From the NCBI GenBank assembly GCA_977006965.1, contig OZ345369.1:1-64000 (forward strand): 64,000 nucleotides of DNA, read 5' to 3'. The notes beneath the pieces were generated by a model, which did no database searches, was not told the origin of the DNA, and saw nothing but the letters and a program-made list of their open reading frames with translations. Shown in pieces: positions 22,946 to 37,302 of this stretch. Within the stretch, counting starts at the first letter, position 1. Each line of letters starts with the position of its first letter. The translations under genes were made by a program, and so were the position numbers. This DNA is from Phymatolithon calcareum. Its lineage: Eukaryota; Rhodophyta; Florideophyceae; Hapalidiales.

Positions 22946-24623
22946 TTTTTTATTTTTCCACAACCAAAACTCGAGCAATACACGCCGCCGATGCGCCAAC
23001 TGGCCCATTCACTTGCACACGCCTTCAACACCACACTTTTTCGTCCGAGTGTGAAACATGGTACAGAATCGTGGAGTATATTGTTCTTGTCCTTTTTGGT
23101 CAGAGCCCTTAGTACCTAAAATCTGACGATCTATTCCCATTGTATAAATGCAATTCAAATCTACAATGGAGGCCAGTCGAGCCACTCGCAACAAGTATAT
23201 ACGTAGATCAACCCGTCCGGCAACCCTAAATGATTTCCGCCACCTCTCAAGTCGTCCGCGAACCCTAAATCGTCCTCCACACGTGGAAAACCGTCGCCCA
23301 TCACATCCAACATACGCATTTTACACGTATCACGTCATGACAGTCACACACGTGTCATTCATCCAGTTTCTATTCTTGGACAAGTCTATCGTATGCACAC
23401 GTGGCAATCTCACCCCGTCACAACATTCTCCAAACTTCACTACATATAGATACACTCTAAACTGTTCATACAATCTCCATCTTCACGGCCCGCTTCGAGT
23501 GGCCCAGTCACGCTTCCACCATCAGCAGTGCTTACTGAGGGCTGTGCTCACATCATCACAGGGGCTTCCGTGCTTACACAAGTCAGTAACGCTTACAGAT
23601 CTATGCGCTTACAGCAATCCGTGGTGCTTACACCTGTGGGACGGCTTACACTTCCCTAATCTCTATTCCCCAATCTCTGTTTACACAATGAATCGGGCGA
23701 CAGGCGAGACGGCAGCCAAGAAAAGAAGGAAGAAGAAAAGAAAGAGGGAGAGAAGAAAGGGGAGAAGAAAAAGAGAGAAAGAAAAGGAATAGCCTTTAGG
23801 CCCATCCTGGAATAGGGAATAGGGATTACATGTTAGAGAATACCACTCTTGCTTAAACACACCGGACCGCACGCACACAGCGCCCTGCTATCCTGACGAT
23901 TAAAAAAACATTGCCGGGGTCTGGGGGCCAGCCCCCAGCGGGGGGAAAGGGGGCAGAGCCCCCGGGAGTCGCGACTCCCCGTCACCCTCCATCCTCCAAA
24001 TTTTCCTCATTTTTAAAAACTTACCCTCATACTCCTTCTACGCACTCTCCCAACCCTCTCGAACTACTCCGCCCACTCTCACAACAACTTTCTATTTTTC
24101 CCCAATCCCTCTCCGCTCCACCCGTTCTGTGCCCTTCATTTCAACATACTGCAACTTTACCGCCTTCCACACACTCTCCACATAATATTCAGTAAGCATA
24201 ACGTATCATGATTCTCTCATTCAGACACAGAAATGACACGATTACCGCCATGCATTACACCTGTTCCGAGCAGCACAATTGAGACATCAATTGTGACTTC
24301 GCGCCGCTGATCGCGCCGCTCTACGACGTAAAATTGTCAGGAGAGTTCGATTCTGTCATCAGATTTCGGCATTTTCGTCGTCAACATGCTCTAATCAATG
24401 CACTACCCATCCATCTCGGCAGGCCAATGGTGAAGCGCCAAGTGTCTTCAAAAGCAATGACCCAACCCTATGCCCTAACCCAACCGTATTCCTAACCCTA
24501 TTCCCTATCCAAATTCCGCCTTTTCGTAATTGGAGCAGGGAATGGGGAATTGGCATCAGCCAAGTGGACCTCTTCCAATCCCCAATCGTCCAATATATAC
24601 CTTCCGTCCCACCATCATCGCCA

Positions 24624-24741
24624 CGAAGGACCATACTTCAGAAACATGCTCGCAAACCCATTCCGAACTTGCAAGATAAGGTTCGACAGGCTGGATTAGT
24701 ACTGAGGTGAGGGATCACTCGGGAATCCCCAGTGTCCTTCG
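24624..24741 (+). rRNA. 5S ribosomal RNA gene, monomer 14
   Basis: The gene is reference type. TATATA 24594-24599; T6 24742-24747. The spacer before it carries T>C at 23549, which changes the second GCTTAC motif to GCTCAC. Confidence 0.92.
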
Positions 24742-26419
24742 TTTTTTATTTTTCCACAACCAAAACTCGAGCAATACACGCCGCCGATGCGCCAACTGGC
24801 CCATTCACTTGCACACGCCTTCAACACCACACTTTTTCGTCCGAGTGTGAAACATGGTACAGAATCGTGGAGTATATTGTTCTTGTCCTTTTTGGTCAGA
24901 GCCCTTAGTACCTAAAATCTGACGATCTATTCCCATTGTATAAATGCAATTCAAATCTACAATGGAGGCCAGTCGAGCCACTCGCAACAAGTATATACGT
25001 AGATCAACCCGTCCGGCAACCCTAAATGATTTCCGCCACCTCTCAAGTCGTCCGCGAACCCTAAATCGTCCTCCACACGTGGAAAACCGTCGCCCATCAC
25101 ATCCAACATACGCATTTTACACGTATCACGTCATGACAGTCACACACGTGTCATTCATCCAGTTTCTATTCTTGGACAAGTCTATCGTATGCACACGTGG
25201 CAATCTCACCCCGTCACAACATTCTCCAAACTTCACTACATATAGATACACTCTAAACTGTTCATACAATCTCCATCTTCACGGCCCGCTTCGAGTGGCC
25301 CAGTCACGCTTCCACCATCAGCAGTGCTTACTGAGGGCTGTGCTTACATCATCACAGGGGCTTCCGTGCTTACACAAGTCAGTAACGCTTACAGATCTAT
25401 GCGCTTACAGCAATCCGTGGTGCTTACACCTGTGGGACGGCTTACACTTCCCTAATCTCTATTCCCCAATCTCTGTTTACACAATGAATCGGGCGACAGG
25501 CGAGACGGCAGCCAAGAAAAGAAGGAAGAAGAAAAGAAAGAGGGAGAGAAGAAAGGGGAGAAGAAAAAGAGAGAAAGAAAAGGAATAGCCTTTAGGCCCA
25601 TCCTGGAATAGGGAATAGGGATTACATGTTAGAGAATACCACTCTTGCTTAAACACACCGGACCGCACGCACACAGCGCCCTGCTATCCTGACGATTAAA
25701 AAAACATTGCCGGGGTCTGGGGGCCAGCCCCCAGCGGGGGGAAAGGGGGCAGAGCCCCCGGGAGTCGCGACTCCCCGTCACCCTCCATCCTCCAAATTTT
25801 CCTCATTTTTAAAAACTTACCCTCATACTCCTTCTACGCACTCTCCCAACCCTCTCGAACTACTCCGCCCACTCTCACAACAACTTTCTATTTTTCCCCA
25901 ATCCCTCTCCGCTCCACCCGTTCTGTGCCCTTCATTTCAACATACTGCAACTTTACCGCCTTCCACACACTCTCCACATAATATTCAGTAAGCATAACGT
26001 ATCATGATTCTCTCATTCAGACACAGAAATGACACGATTACCGCCATGCATTACACCTGTTCCGAGCAGCACAATTGAGACATCAATTGTGACTTCGCGC
26101 CGCTGATCGCGCCGCTCTACGACGTAAAATTGTCAGGAGAGTTCGATTCTGTCATCAGATTTCGGCATTTTCGTCGTCAACATGCTCTAATCAATGCACT
26201 ACCCATCCATCTCGGCAGGCCAATGGTGAAGCGCCAAGTGTCTTCAAAAGCAATGACCCAACCCTATGCCCTAACCCAACCGTATTCCTAACCCTATTCC
26301 CTATCCAAATTCCGCCTTTTCGTAATTGGAGCAGGGAATGGGGAATTGGCATCAGCCAAGTGGACCTCTTCCAATCCCCAATCGTCCAATATATACCTTC
26401 CGTCCCACCATCATCGCCA

Positions 26420-26537
26420 CGAAGGACCATACTTCAGAAACATGCTCGCAAACCCATTCCGAACTTGCAAGATAAGGTTCGACAGGCTGGATTAGTACTG
26501 AGGTGAGGGATCACTCGGGAATCCCCAGTGTCCTTCG
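26420..26537 (+). rRNA. 5S ribosomal RNA gene, monomer 15
   Basis: The gene is reference type. TATATA 26390-26395; T6 26538-26543. The spacer 94 bp after the gene carries the 11-bp deletion (junction at about 26631). Confidence 0.92.
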
Positions 26538-26630
26538 TTTTTTATTTTTCCACAACCAAAACTCGAGCAATACACGCCGCCGATGCGCCAACTGGCCCAT
26601 TCACTTGCACACGCCTTCAACACCACACTT

Positions 26631-26632
26631 TG
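26631..26632 (+). other. 11-bp spacer deletion junction, monomer 15
   Basis: The common sequence CACACTTTTTCGTCCGAGTG is shortened here to CACACTTTGTG. The breakpoints share a single T, so there is almost no microhomology. The identical junction in three other monomers means one event that was later copied. Confidence 0.9.
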
Positions 26633-28204
26633 TGAAACATGGTACAGAATCGTGGAGTATATTGTTCTTGTCCTTTTTGGTCAGAGCCCTTAGTACCTAA
26701 AATCTGACGATCTATTCCCATTGTATAAATGCAATTCAAATCTACAATGGAGGCCAGTCGAGCCACTCGCAACAAGTATATACGTAGATCAACCCGTCCG
26801 GCAACCCTAAATGATTTCCGCCACCTCTCAAGTCGTCCGCGAACCCTAAATCGTCCTCCACACGTGGAAAACCGTCGCCCATCACATCCAACATACGCAT
26901 TTTACACGTATCACGTCATGACAGTCACACACGTGTCATTCATCCAGTTTCTATTCTTGGACAAGTCTATCGTATGCACACGTGGCAATCTCACCCCGTC
27001 ACAACATTCTCCAAACTTCACTACATATAGATACACTCTAAACTGTTCATACAATCTCCATCTTCACGGCCCGCTTCGAGTGGCCCAGTCACGCTTCCAC
27101 CATCAGCAGTGCTTACTGAGGGCTGTGCTTACATCATCACAGGGGCTTCCGTGCTTACACAAGTCAGTAACGCTTACAGATCTATGCGCTTACAGCAATC
27201 CGTGGTGCTTACACCTGTGGGACGGCTTACACTTCCCTAATCTCTATTCCCCAATCTCTGTTTACACAATGAATCGGGCGACAGGCGAGACGGCAGCCAA
27301 GAAAAGAAGGAAGAAGAAAAGAAAGAGGGAGAGAAGAAAGGGGAGAAGAAAAAGAGAGAAAGAAAAGGAATAGCCTTTAGGCCCATCCTGGAATAGGGAA
27401 TAGGGATTACATGTTAGAGAATACCACTCTTGCTTAAACACACCGGACCGCACGCACACAGCGCCCTGCTATCCTGACGATTAAAAAAACATTGCCGGGG
27501 TCTGGGGGCCAGCCCCCAGCGGGGGGAAAGGGGGCAGAGCCCCCGGGAGTCGCGACTCCCCGTCACCCTCCATCCTCCAAATTTTCCTCATTTTTAAAAA
27601 CTTACCCTCATACTCCTTCTACGCACTCTCCCAACCCTCTCGAACTACTCCGCCCACTCTCACAACAACTTTCTATTTTTCCCCAATCCCTCTCCGCTCC
27701 ACCCGTTCTGTGCCCTTCATTTCAACATACTGCAACTTTACCGCCTTCCACACACTCTCCACATAATATTCAGTAAGCATAACGTATCATGATTCTCTCA
27801 TTCAGACACAGAAATGACACGATTACCGCCATGCATTACACCTGTTCCGAGCAGCACAATTGAGACATCAATTGTGACTTCGCGCCGCTGATCGCGCCGC
27901 TCTACGACGTAAAATTGTCAGGAGAGTTCGATTCTGTCATCAGATTTCGGCATTTTCGTCGTCAACATGCTCTAATCAATGCACTACCCATCCATCTCGG
28001 CAGGCCAATGGTGAAGCGCCAAGTGTCTTCAAAAGCAATGACCCAACCCTATGCCCTAACCCAACCGTATTCCTAACCCTATTCCCTATCCAAATTCCGC
28101 CTTTTCGTAATTGGAGCAGGGAATGGGGAATTGGCATCAGCCAAGTGGACCTCTTCCAATCCCCAATCGTCCAATATATACCTTCCGTCCCACCATCATC
28201 GCCA

Positions 28205-28322
28205 CGAAGGACCATACTTCAGAAACATGCTCGCAAACCCATTCCGAACTTGCAAGATAAGGTTCGACAGGCTGGATTAGTACTGAGGTGAGGGATCACT
28301 CGGGAATCCCCAGTGTCCTTCG
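28205..28322 (+). rRNA. 5S ribosomal RNA gene, monomer 16
   Basis: Reference-type copy. TATATA 28175-28180; T6 28323-28328. No variant found in this monomer. Confidence 0.92.
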
Positions 28323-30000
28323 TTTTTTATTTTTCCACAACCAAAACTCGAGCAATACACGCCGCCGATGCGCCAACTGGCCCATTCACTTGCACACGCC
28401 TTCAACACCACACTTTTTCGTCCGAGTGTGAAACATGGTACAGAATCGTGGAGTATATTGTTCTTGTCCTTTTTGGTCAGAGCCCTTAGTACCTAAAATC
28501 TGACGATCTATTCCCATTGTATAAATGCAATTCAAATCTACAATGGAGGCCAGTCGAGCCACTCGCAACAAGTATATACGTAGATCAACCCGTCCGGCAA
28601 CCCTAAATGATTTCCGCCACCTCTCAAGTCGTCCGCGAACCCTAAATCGTCCTCCACACGTGGAAAACCGTCGCCCATCACATCCAACATACGCATTTTA
28701 CACGTATCACGTCATGACAGTCACACACGTGTCATTCATCCAGTTTCTATTCTTGGACAAGTCTATCGTATGCACACGTGGCAATCTCACCCCGTCACAA
28801 CATTCTCCAAACTTCACTACATATAGATACACTCTAAACTGTTCATACAATCTCCATCTTCACGGCCCGCTTCGAGTGGCCCAGTCACGCTTCCACCATC
28901 AGCAGTGCTTACTGAGGGCTGTGCTTACATCATCACAGGGGCTTCCGTGCTTACACAAGTCAGTAACGCTTACAGATCTATGCGCTTACAGCAATCCGTG
29001 GTGCTTACACCTGTGGGACGGCTTACACTTCCCTAATCTCTATTCCCCAATCTCTGTTTACACAATGAATCGGGCGACAGGCGAGACGGCAGCCAAGAAA
29101 AGAAGGAAGAAGAAAAGAAAGAGGGAGAGAAGAAAGGGGAGAAGAAAAAGAGAGAAAGAAAAGGAATAGCCTTTAGGCCCATCCTGGAATAGGGAATAGG
29201 GATTACATGTTAGAGAATACCACTCTTGCTTAAACACACCGGACCGCACGCACACAGCGCCCTGCTATCCTGACGATTAAAAAAACATTGCCGGGGTCTG
29301 GGGGCCAGCCCCCAGCGGGGGGAAAGGGGGCAGAGCCCCCGGGAGTCGCGACTCCCCGTCACCCTCCATCCTCCAAATTTTCCTCATTTTTAAAAACTTA
29401 CCCTCATACTCCTTCTACGCACTCTCCCAACCCTCTCGAACTACTCCGCCCACTCTCACAACAACTTTCTATTTTTCCCCAATCCCTCTCCGCTCCACCC
29501 GTTCTGTGCCCTTCATTTCAACATACTGCAACTTTACCGCCTTCCACACACTCTCCACATAATATTCAGTAAGCATAACGTATCATGATTCTCTCATTCA
29601 GACACAGAAATGACACGATTACCGCCATGCATTACACCTGTTCCGAGCAGCACAATTGAGACATCAATTGTGACTTCGCGCCGCTGATCGCGCCGCTCTA
29701 CGACGTAAAATTGTCAGGAGAGTTCGATTCTGTCATCAGATTTCGGCATTTTCGTCGTCAACATGCTCTAATCAATGCACTACCCATCCATCTCGGCAGG
29801 CCAATGGTGAAGCGCCAAGTGTCTTCAAAAGCAATGACCCAACCCTATGCCCTAACCCAACCGTATTCCTAACCCTATTCCCTATCCAAATTCCGCCTTT
29901 TCGTAATTGGAGCAGGGAATGGGGAATTGGCATCAGCCAAGTGGACCTCTTCCAATCCCCAATCGTCCAATATATACCTTCCGTCCCACCATCATCGCCA

Positions 30001-30118
30001 CGAAGGACCATACTTCAGAAACATGCTCGCAAACCCATTCCGAACTTGCAAGATAAGGTTCGACAGGCTGGATTAGTACTGAGGTGAGGGATGACTCGGG
30101 AATCCCCAGTGTCCTTCG
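30001..30118 (+). rRNA. 5S ribosomal RNA gene, monomer 17 (C93G variant)
   Basis: C>G at 30093 changes gene position 93 in the 3' strand of helix IV, turning the G86-C93 pair into G.G. The change lies in the region expected to be the box C part of the internal promoter. Everything else matches the reference. TATATA 29971-29976; T6 30119-30124. It may be a tolerated variant or a weakened copy. Confidence 0.9.
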
Positions 30119-31796
30119 TTTTTTATTTTTCCACAACCAAAACTCGAGCAATACACGCCGCCGATGCGCCAACTGGCCCATTCACTTGCACACGCCTTCA
30201 ACACCACACTTTTTCGTCCGAGTGTGAAACATGGTACAGAATCGTGGAGTATATTGTTCTTGTCCTTTTTGGTCAGAGCCCTTAGTACCTAAAATCTGAC
30301 GATCTATTCCCATTGTATAAATGCAATTCAAATCTACAATGGAGGCCAGTCGAGCCACTCGCAACAAGTATATACGTAGATCAACCCGTCCGGCAACCCT
30401 AAATGATTTCCGCCACCTCTCAAGTCGTCCGCGAACCCTAAATCGTCCTCCACACGTGGAAAACCGTCGCCCATCACATCCAACATACGCATTTTACACG
30501 TATCACGTCATGACAGTCACACACGTGTCATTCATCCAGTTTCTATTCTTGGACAAGTCTATCGTATGCACACGTGGCAATCTCACCCCGTCACAACATT
30601 CTCCAAACTTCACTACATATAGATACACTCTAAACTGTTCATACAATCTCCATCTTCACGGCCCGCTTCGAGTGGCCCAGTCACGCTTCCACCATCAGCA
30701 GTGCTTACTGAGGGCTGTGCTTACATCATCACAGGGGCTTCCGTGCTTACACAAGTCAGTAACGCTTACAGATCTATGCGCTTACAGCAATCCGTGGTGC
30801 TTACACCTGTGGGACGGCTTACACTTCCCTAATCTCTATTCCCCAATCTCTGTTTACACAATGAATCGGGCGACAGGCGAGACGGCAGCCAAGAAAAGAA
30901 GGAAGAAGAAAAGAAAGAGGGAGAGAAGAAAGGGGAGAAGAAAAAGAGAGAAAGAAAAGGAATAGCCTTTAGGCCCATCCTGGAATAGGGAATAGGGATT
31001 ACATGTTAGAGAATACCACTCTTGCTTAAACACACCGGACCGCACGCACACAGCGCCCTGCTATCCTGACGATTAAAAAAACATTGCCGGGGTCTGGGGG
31101 CCAGCCCCCAGCGGGGGGAAAGGGGGCAGAGCCCCCGGGAGTCGCGACTCCCCGTCACCCTCCATCCTCCAAATTTTCCTCATTTTTAAAAACTTACCCT
31201 CATACTCCTTCTACGCACTCTCCCAACCCTCTCGAACTACTCCGCCCACTCTCACAACAACTTTCTATTTTTCCCCAATCCCTCTCCGCTCCACCCGTTC
31301 TGTGCCCTTCATTTCAACATACTGCAACTTTACCGCCTTCCACACACTCTCCACATAATATTCAGTAAGCATAACGTATCATGATTCTCTCATTCAGACA
31401 CAGAAATGACACGATTACCGCCATGCATTACACCTGTTCCGAGCAGCACAATTGAGACATCAATTGTGACTTCGCGCCGCTGATCGCGCCGCTCTACGAC
31501 GTAAAATTGTCAGGAGAGTTCGATTCTGTCATCAGATTTCGGCATTTTCGTCGTCAACATGCTCTAATCAATGCACTACCCATCCATCTCGGCAGGCCAA
31601 TGGTGAAGCGCCAAGTGTCTTCAAAAGCAATGACCCAACCCTATGCCCTAACCCAACCGTATTCCTAACCCTATTCCCTATCCAAATTCCGCCTTTTCGT
31701 AATTGGAGCAGGGAATGGGGAATTGGCATCAGCCAAGTGGACCTCTTCCAATCCCCAATCGTCCAATATATACCTTCCGTCCCACCATCATCGCCA

Positions 31797-31914
31797 CGAA
31801 GGACCATACTTCAGAAACATGCTCGCAAACCCATTCCGAACTTGCAAGATAAGGTTCGACAGGCTGGATTAGTACTGAGGTGAGGGATCACTCGGGAATC
31901 CCCAGTGTCCTTCG
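31797..31914 (+). rRNA. 5S ribosomal RNA gene, monomer 18
   Basis: Reference-type copy between variant monomers. TATATA 31767-31772; T6 31915-31920. Confidence 0.92.
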
Positions 31915-33592
31915 TTTTTTATTTTTCCACAACCAAAACTCGAGCAATACACGCCGCCGATGCGCCAACTGGCCCATTCACTTGCACACGCCTTCAACAC
32001 CACACTTTTTCGTCCGAGTGTGAAACATGGTACAGAATCGTGGAGTATATTGTTCTTGTCCTTTTTGGTCAGAGCCCTTAGTACCTAAAATCTGACGATC
32101 TATTCCCATTGTATAAATGCAATTCAAATCTACAATGGAGGCCAGTCGAGCCACTCGCAACAAGTATATACGTAGATCAACCCGTCCGGCAACCCTAAAT
32201 GATTTCCGCCACCTCTCAAGTCGTCCGCGAACCCTAAATCGTCCTCCACACGTGGAAAACCGTCGCCCATCACATCCAACATACGCATTTTACACGTATC
32301 ACGTCATGACAGTCACACACGTGTCATTCATCCAGTTTCTATTCTTGGACAAGTCTATCGTATGCACACGTGGCAATCTCACCCCGTCACAACATTCTCC
32401 AAACTTCACTACATATAGATACACTCTAAACTGTTCATACAATCTCCATCTTCACGGCCCGCTTCGAGTGGCCCAGTCACGCTTCCACCATCAGCAGTGC
32501 TTACTGAGGGCTGTGCTCACATCATCACAGGGGCTTCCGTGCTTACACAAGTCAGTAACGCTTACAGATCTATGCGCTTACAGCAATCCGTGGTGCTTAC
32601 ACCTGTGGGACGGCTTACACTTCCCTAATCTCTATTCCCCAATCTCTGTTTACACAATGAATCGGGCGACAGGCGAGACGGCAGCCAAGAAAAGAAGGAA
32701 GAAGAAAAGAAAGAGGGAGAGAAGAAAGGGGAGAAGAAAAAGAGAGAAAGAAAAGGAATAGCCTTTAGGCCCATCCTGGAATAGGGAATAGGGATTACAT
32801 GTTAGAGAATACCACTCTTGCTTAAACACACCGGACCGCACGCACACAGCGCCCTGCTATCCTGACGATTAAAAAAACATTGCCGGGGTCTGGGGGCCAG
32901 CCCCCAGCGGGGGGAAAGGGGGCAGAGCCCCCGGGAGTCGCGACTCCCCGTCACCCTCCATCCTCCAAATTTTCCTCATTTTTAAAAACTTACCCTCATA
33001 CTCCTTCTACGCACTCTCCCAACCCTCTCGAACTACTCCGCCCACTCTCACAACAACTTTCTATTTTTCCCCAATCCCTCTCCGCTCCACCCGTTCTGTG
33101 CCCTTCATTTCAACATACTGCAACTTTACCGCCTTCCACACACTCTCCACATAATATTCAGTAAGCATAACGTATCATGATTCTCTCATTCAGACACAGA
33201 AATGACACGATTACCGCCATGCATTACACCTGTTCCGAGCAGCACAATTGAGACATCAATTGTGACTTCGCGCCGCTGATCGCGCCGCTCTACGACGTAA
33301 AATTGTCAGGAGAGTTCGATTCTGTCATCAGATTTCGGCATTTTCGTCGTCAACATGCTCTAATCAATGCACTACCCATCCATCTCGGCAGGCCAATGGT
33401 GAAGCGCCAAGTGTCTTCAAAAGCAATGACCCAACCCTATGCCCTAACCCAACCGTATTCCTAACCCTATTCCCTATCCAAATTCCGCCTTTTCGTAATT
33501 GGAGCAGGGAATGGGGAATTGGCATCAGCCAAGTGGACCTCTTCCAATCCCCAATCGTCCAATATATACCTTCCGTCCCACCATCATCGCCA

Positions 33593-33710
33593 CGAAGGAC
33601 CATACTTCAGAAACATGCTCGCAAACCCATTCCGAACTTGCAAGATAAGGTTCGACAGGCTGGATTAGTACTGAGGTGAGGGATCACTCGGGAATCCCCA
33701 GTGTCCTTCG
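33593..33710 (+). rRNA. 5S ribosomal RNA gene, monomer 19
   Basis: The gene is reference type. TATATA 33563-33568; T6 33711-33716. The spacer before it carries T>C at 32518, the same change as in monomer 14, five monomers away. Confidence 0.92.
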
Positions 33711-35388
33711 TTTTTTATTTTTCCACAACCAAAACTCGAGCAATACACGCCGCCGATGCGCCAACTGGCCCATTCACTTGCACACGCCTTCAACACCACA
33801 CTTTTTCGTCCGAGTGTGAAACATGGTACAGAATCGTGGAGTATATTGTTCTTGTCCTTTTTGGTCAGAGCCCTTAGTACCTAAAATCTGACGATCTATT
33901 CCCATTGTATAAATGCAATTCAAATCTACAATGGAGGCCAGTCGAGCCACTCGCAACAAGTATATACGTAGATCAACCCGTCCGGCAACCCTAAATGATT
34001 TCCGCCACCTCTCAAGTCGTCCGCGAACCCTAAATCGTCCTCCACACGTGGAAAACCGTCGCCCATCACATCCAACATACGCATTTTACACGTATCACGT
34101 CATGACAGTCACACACGTGTCATTCATCCAGTTTCTATTCTTGGACAAGTCTATCGTATGCACACGTGGCAATCTCACCCCGTCACAACATTCTCCAAAC
34201 TTCACTACATATAGATACACTCTAAACTGTTCATACAATCTCCATCTTCACGGCCCGCTTCGAGTGGCCCAGTCACGCTTCCACCATCAGCAGTGCTTAC
34301 TGAGGGCTGTGCTTACATCATCACAGGGGCTTCCGTGCTTACACAAGTCAGTAACGCTTACAGATCTATGCGCTTACAGCAATCCGTGGTGCTTACACCT
34401 GTGGGACGGCTTACACTTCCCTAATCTCTATTCCCCAATCTCTGTTTACACAATGAATCGGGCGACAGGCGAGACGGCAGCCAAGAAAAGAAGGAAGAAG
34501 AAAAGAAAGAGGGAGAGAAGAAAGGGGAGAAGAAAAAGAGAGAAAGAAAAGGAATAGCCTTTAGGCCCATCCTGGAATAGGGAATAGGGATTACATGTTA
34601 GAGAATACCACTCTTGCTTAAACACACCGGACCGCACGCACACAGCGCCCTGCTATCCTGACGATTAAAAAAACATTGCCGGGGTCTGGGGGCCAGCCCC
34701 CAGCGGGGGGAAAGGGGGCAGAGCCCCCGGGAGTCGCGACTCCCCGTCACCCTCCATCCTCCAAATTTTCCTCATTTTTAAAAACTTACCCTCATACTCC
34801 TTCTACGCACTCTCCCAACCCTCTCGAACTACTCCGCCCACTCTCACAACAACTTTCTATTTTTCCCCAATCCCTCTCCGCTCCACCCGTTCTGTGCCCT
34901 TCATTTCAACATACTGCAACTTTACCGCCTTCCACACACTCTCCACATAATATTCAGTAAGCATAACGTATCATGATTCTCTCATTCAGACACAGAAATG
35001 ACACGATTACCGCCATGCATTACACCTGTTCCGAGCAGCACAATTGAGACATCAATTGTGACTTCGCGCCGCTGATCGCGCCGCTCTACGACGTAAAATT
35101 GTCAGGAGAGTTCGATTCTGTCATCAGATTTCGGCATTTTCGTCGTCAACATGCTCTAATCAATGCACTACCCATCCATCTCGGCAGGCCAATGGTGAAG
35201 CGCCAAGTGTCTTCAAAAGCAATGACCCAACCCTATGCCCTAACCCAACCGTATTCCTAACCCTATTCCCTATCCAAATTCCGCCTTTTCGTAATTGGAG
35301 CAGGGAATGGGGAATTGGCATCAGCCAAGTGGACCTCTTCCAATCCCCAATCGTCCAATATATACCTTCCGTCCCACCATCATCGCCA

Positions 35389-35506
35389 CGAAGGACCATA
35401 CTTCAGAAACATGCTCGCAAACCCATTCCGAACTTGCAAGATAAGGTTCGACAGGCTGGATTAGTACTGAGGTGAGGGATCACTCGGGAATCCCCAGTGT
35501 CCTTCG
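35389..35506 (+). rRNA. 5S ribosomal RNA gene, monomer 20
   Basis: Reference-type copy. TATATA 35359-35364; T6 35507-35512. No variant found in this monomer. Confidence 0.92.
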
Positions 35507-37184
35507 TTTTTTATTTTTCCACAACCAAAACTCGAGCAATACACGCCGCCGATGCGCCAACTGGCCCATTCACTTGCACACGCCTTCAACACCACACTTT
35601 TTCGTCCGAGTGTGAAACATGGTACAGAATCGTGGAGTATATTGTTCTTGTCCTTTTTGGTCAGAGCCCTTAGTACCTAAAATCTGACGATCTATTCCCA
35701 TTGTATAAATGCAATTCAAATCTACAATGGAGGCCAGTCGAGCCACTCGCAACAAGTATATACGTAGATCAACCCGTCCGGCAACCCTAAATGATTTCCG
35801 CCACCTCTCAAGTCGTCCGCGAACCCTAAATCGTCCTCCACACGTGGAAAACCGTCGCCCATCACATCCAACATACGCATTTTACACGTATCACGTCATG
35901 ACAGTCACACACGTGTCATTCATCCAGTTTCTATTCTTGGACAAGTCTATCGTATGCACACGTGGCAATCTCACCCCGTCACAACATTCTCCAAACTTCA
36001 CTACATATAGATACACTCTAAACTGTTCATACAATCTCCATCTTCACGGCCCGCTTCGAGTGGCCCAGTCACGCTTCCACCATCAGCAGTGCTTACTGAG
36101 GGCTGTGCTTACATCATCACAGGGGCTTCCGTGCTTACACAAGTCAGTAACGCTTACAGATCTATGCGCTTACAGCAATCCGTGGTGCTTACACCTGTGG
36201 GACGGCTTACACTTCCCTAATCTCTATTCCCCAATCTCTGTTTACACAATGAATCGGGCGACAGGCGAGACGGCAGCCAAGAAAAGAAGGAAGAAGAAAA
36301 GAAAGAGGGAGAGAAGAAAGGGGAGAAGAAAAAGAGAGAAAGAAAAGGAATAGCCTTTAGGCCCATCCTGGAATAGGGAATAGGGATTACATGTTAGAGA
36401 ATACCACTCTTGCTTAAACACACCGGACCGCACGCACACAGCGCCCTGCTATCCTGACGATTAAAAAAACATTGCCGGGGTCTGGGGGCCAGCCCCCAGC
36501 GGGGGGAAAGGGGGCAGAGCCCCCGGGAGTCGCGACTCCCCGTCACCCTCCATCCTCCAAATTTTCCTCATTTTTAAAAACTTACCCTCATACTCCTTCT
36601 ACGCACTCTCCCAACCCTCTCGAACTACTCCGCCCACTCTCACAACAACTTTCTATTTTTCCCCAATCCCTCTCCGCTCCACCCGTTCTGTGCCCTTCAT
36701 TTCAACATACTGCAACTTTACCGCCTTCCACACACTCTCCACATAATATTCAGTAAGCATAACGTATCATGATTCTCTCATTCAGACACAGAAATGACAC
36801 GATTACCGCCATGCATTACACCTGTTCCGAGCAGCACAATTGAGACATCAATTGTGACTTCGCGCCGCTGATCGCGCCGCTCTACGACGTAAAATTGTCA
36901 GGAGAGTTCGATTCTGTCATCAGATTTCGGCATTTTCGTCGTCAACATGCTCTAATCAATGCACTACCCATCCATCTCGGCAGGCCAATGGTGAAGCGCC
37001 AAGTGTCTTCAAAAGCAATGACCCAACCCTATGCCCTAACCCAACCGTATTCCTAACCCTATTCCCTATCCAAATTCCGCCTTTTCGTAATTGGAGCAGG
37101 GAATGGGGAATTGGCATCAGCCAAGTGGACCTCTTCCAATCCCCAATCGTCCAATATATACCTTCCGTCCCACCATCATCGCCA

Positions 37185-37302
37185 CGAAGGACCATACTTC
37201 AGAAACATGCTCGCAAACCCATTCCGAACTTGCAAGATAAGGTTCGACAGGCTGGATTAGTACTGAGGTGAGGGATGACTCGGGAATCCCCAGTGTCCTT
37301 CG
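37185..37302 (+). rRNA. 5S ribosomal RNA gene, monomer 21 (C93G variant)
   Basis: C>G at 37277 disrupts the G86-C93 pair of helix IV. TATATA 37155-37160; T6 37303-37308. It is the first of two adjacent monomers with this change. Confidence 0.9.

Noticed and set aside
26503-26700. 65-codon + frame replacing the 61-codon minus frame in four monomers
   Set aside because: Both depend on the 11-bp spacer deletion shifting frames. Their instability argues that neither is a gene.
29933-30285. 82-codon minus and 64-codon + frames seen only in some monomers
   Set aside because: They exist only because C93G in the 5S gene removes a minus-strand stop and creates an ATG. They overlap the 5S gene.
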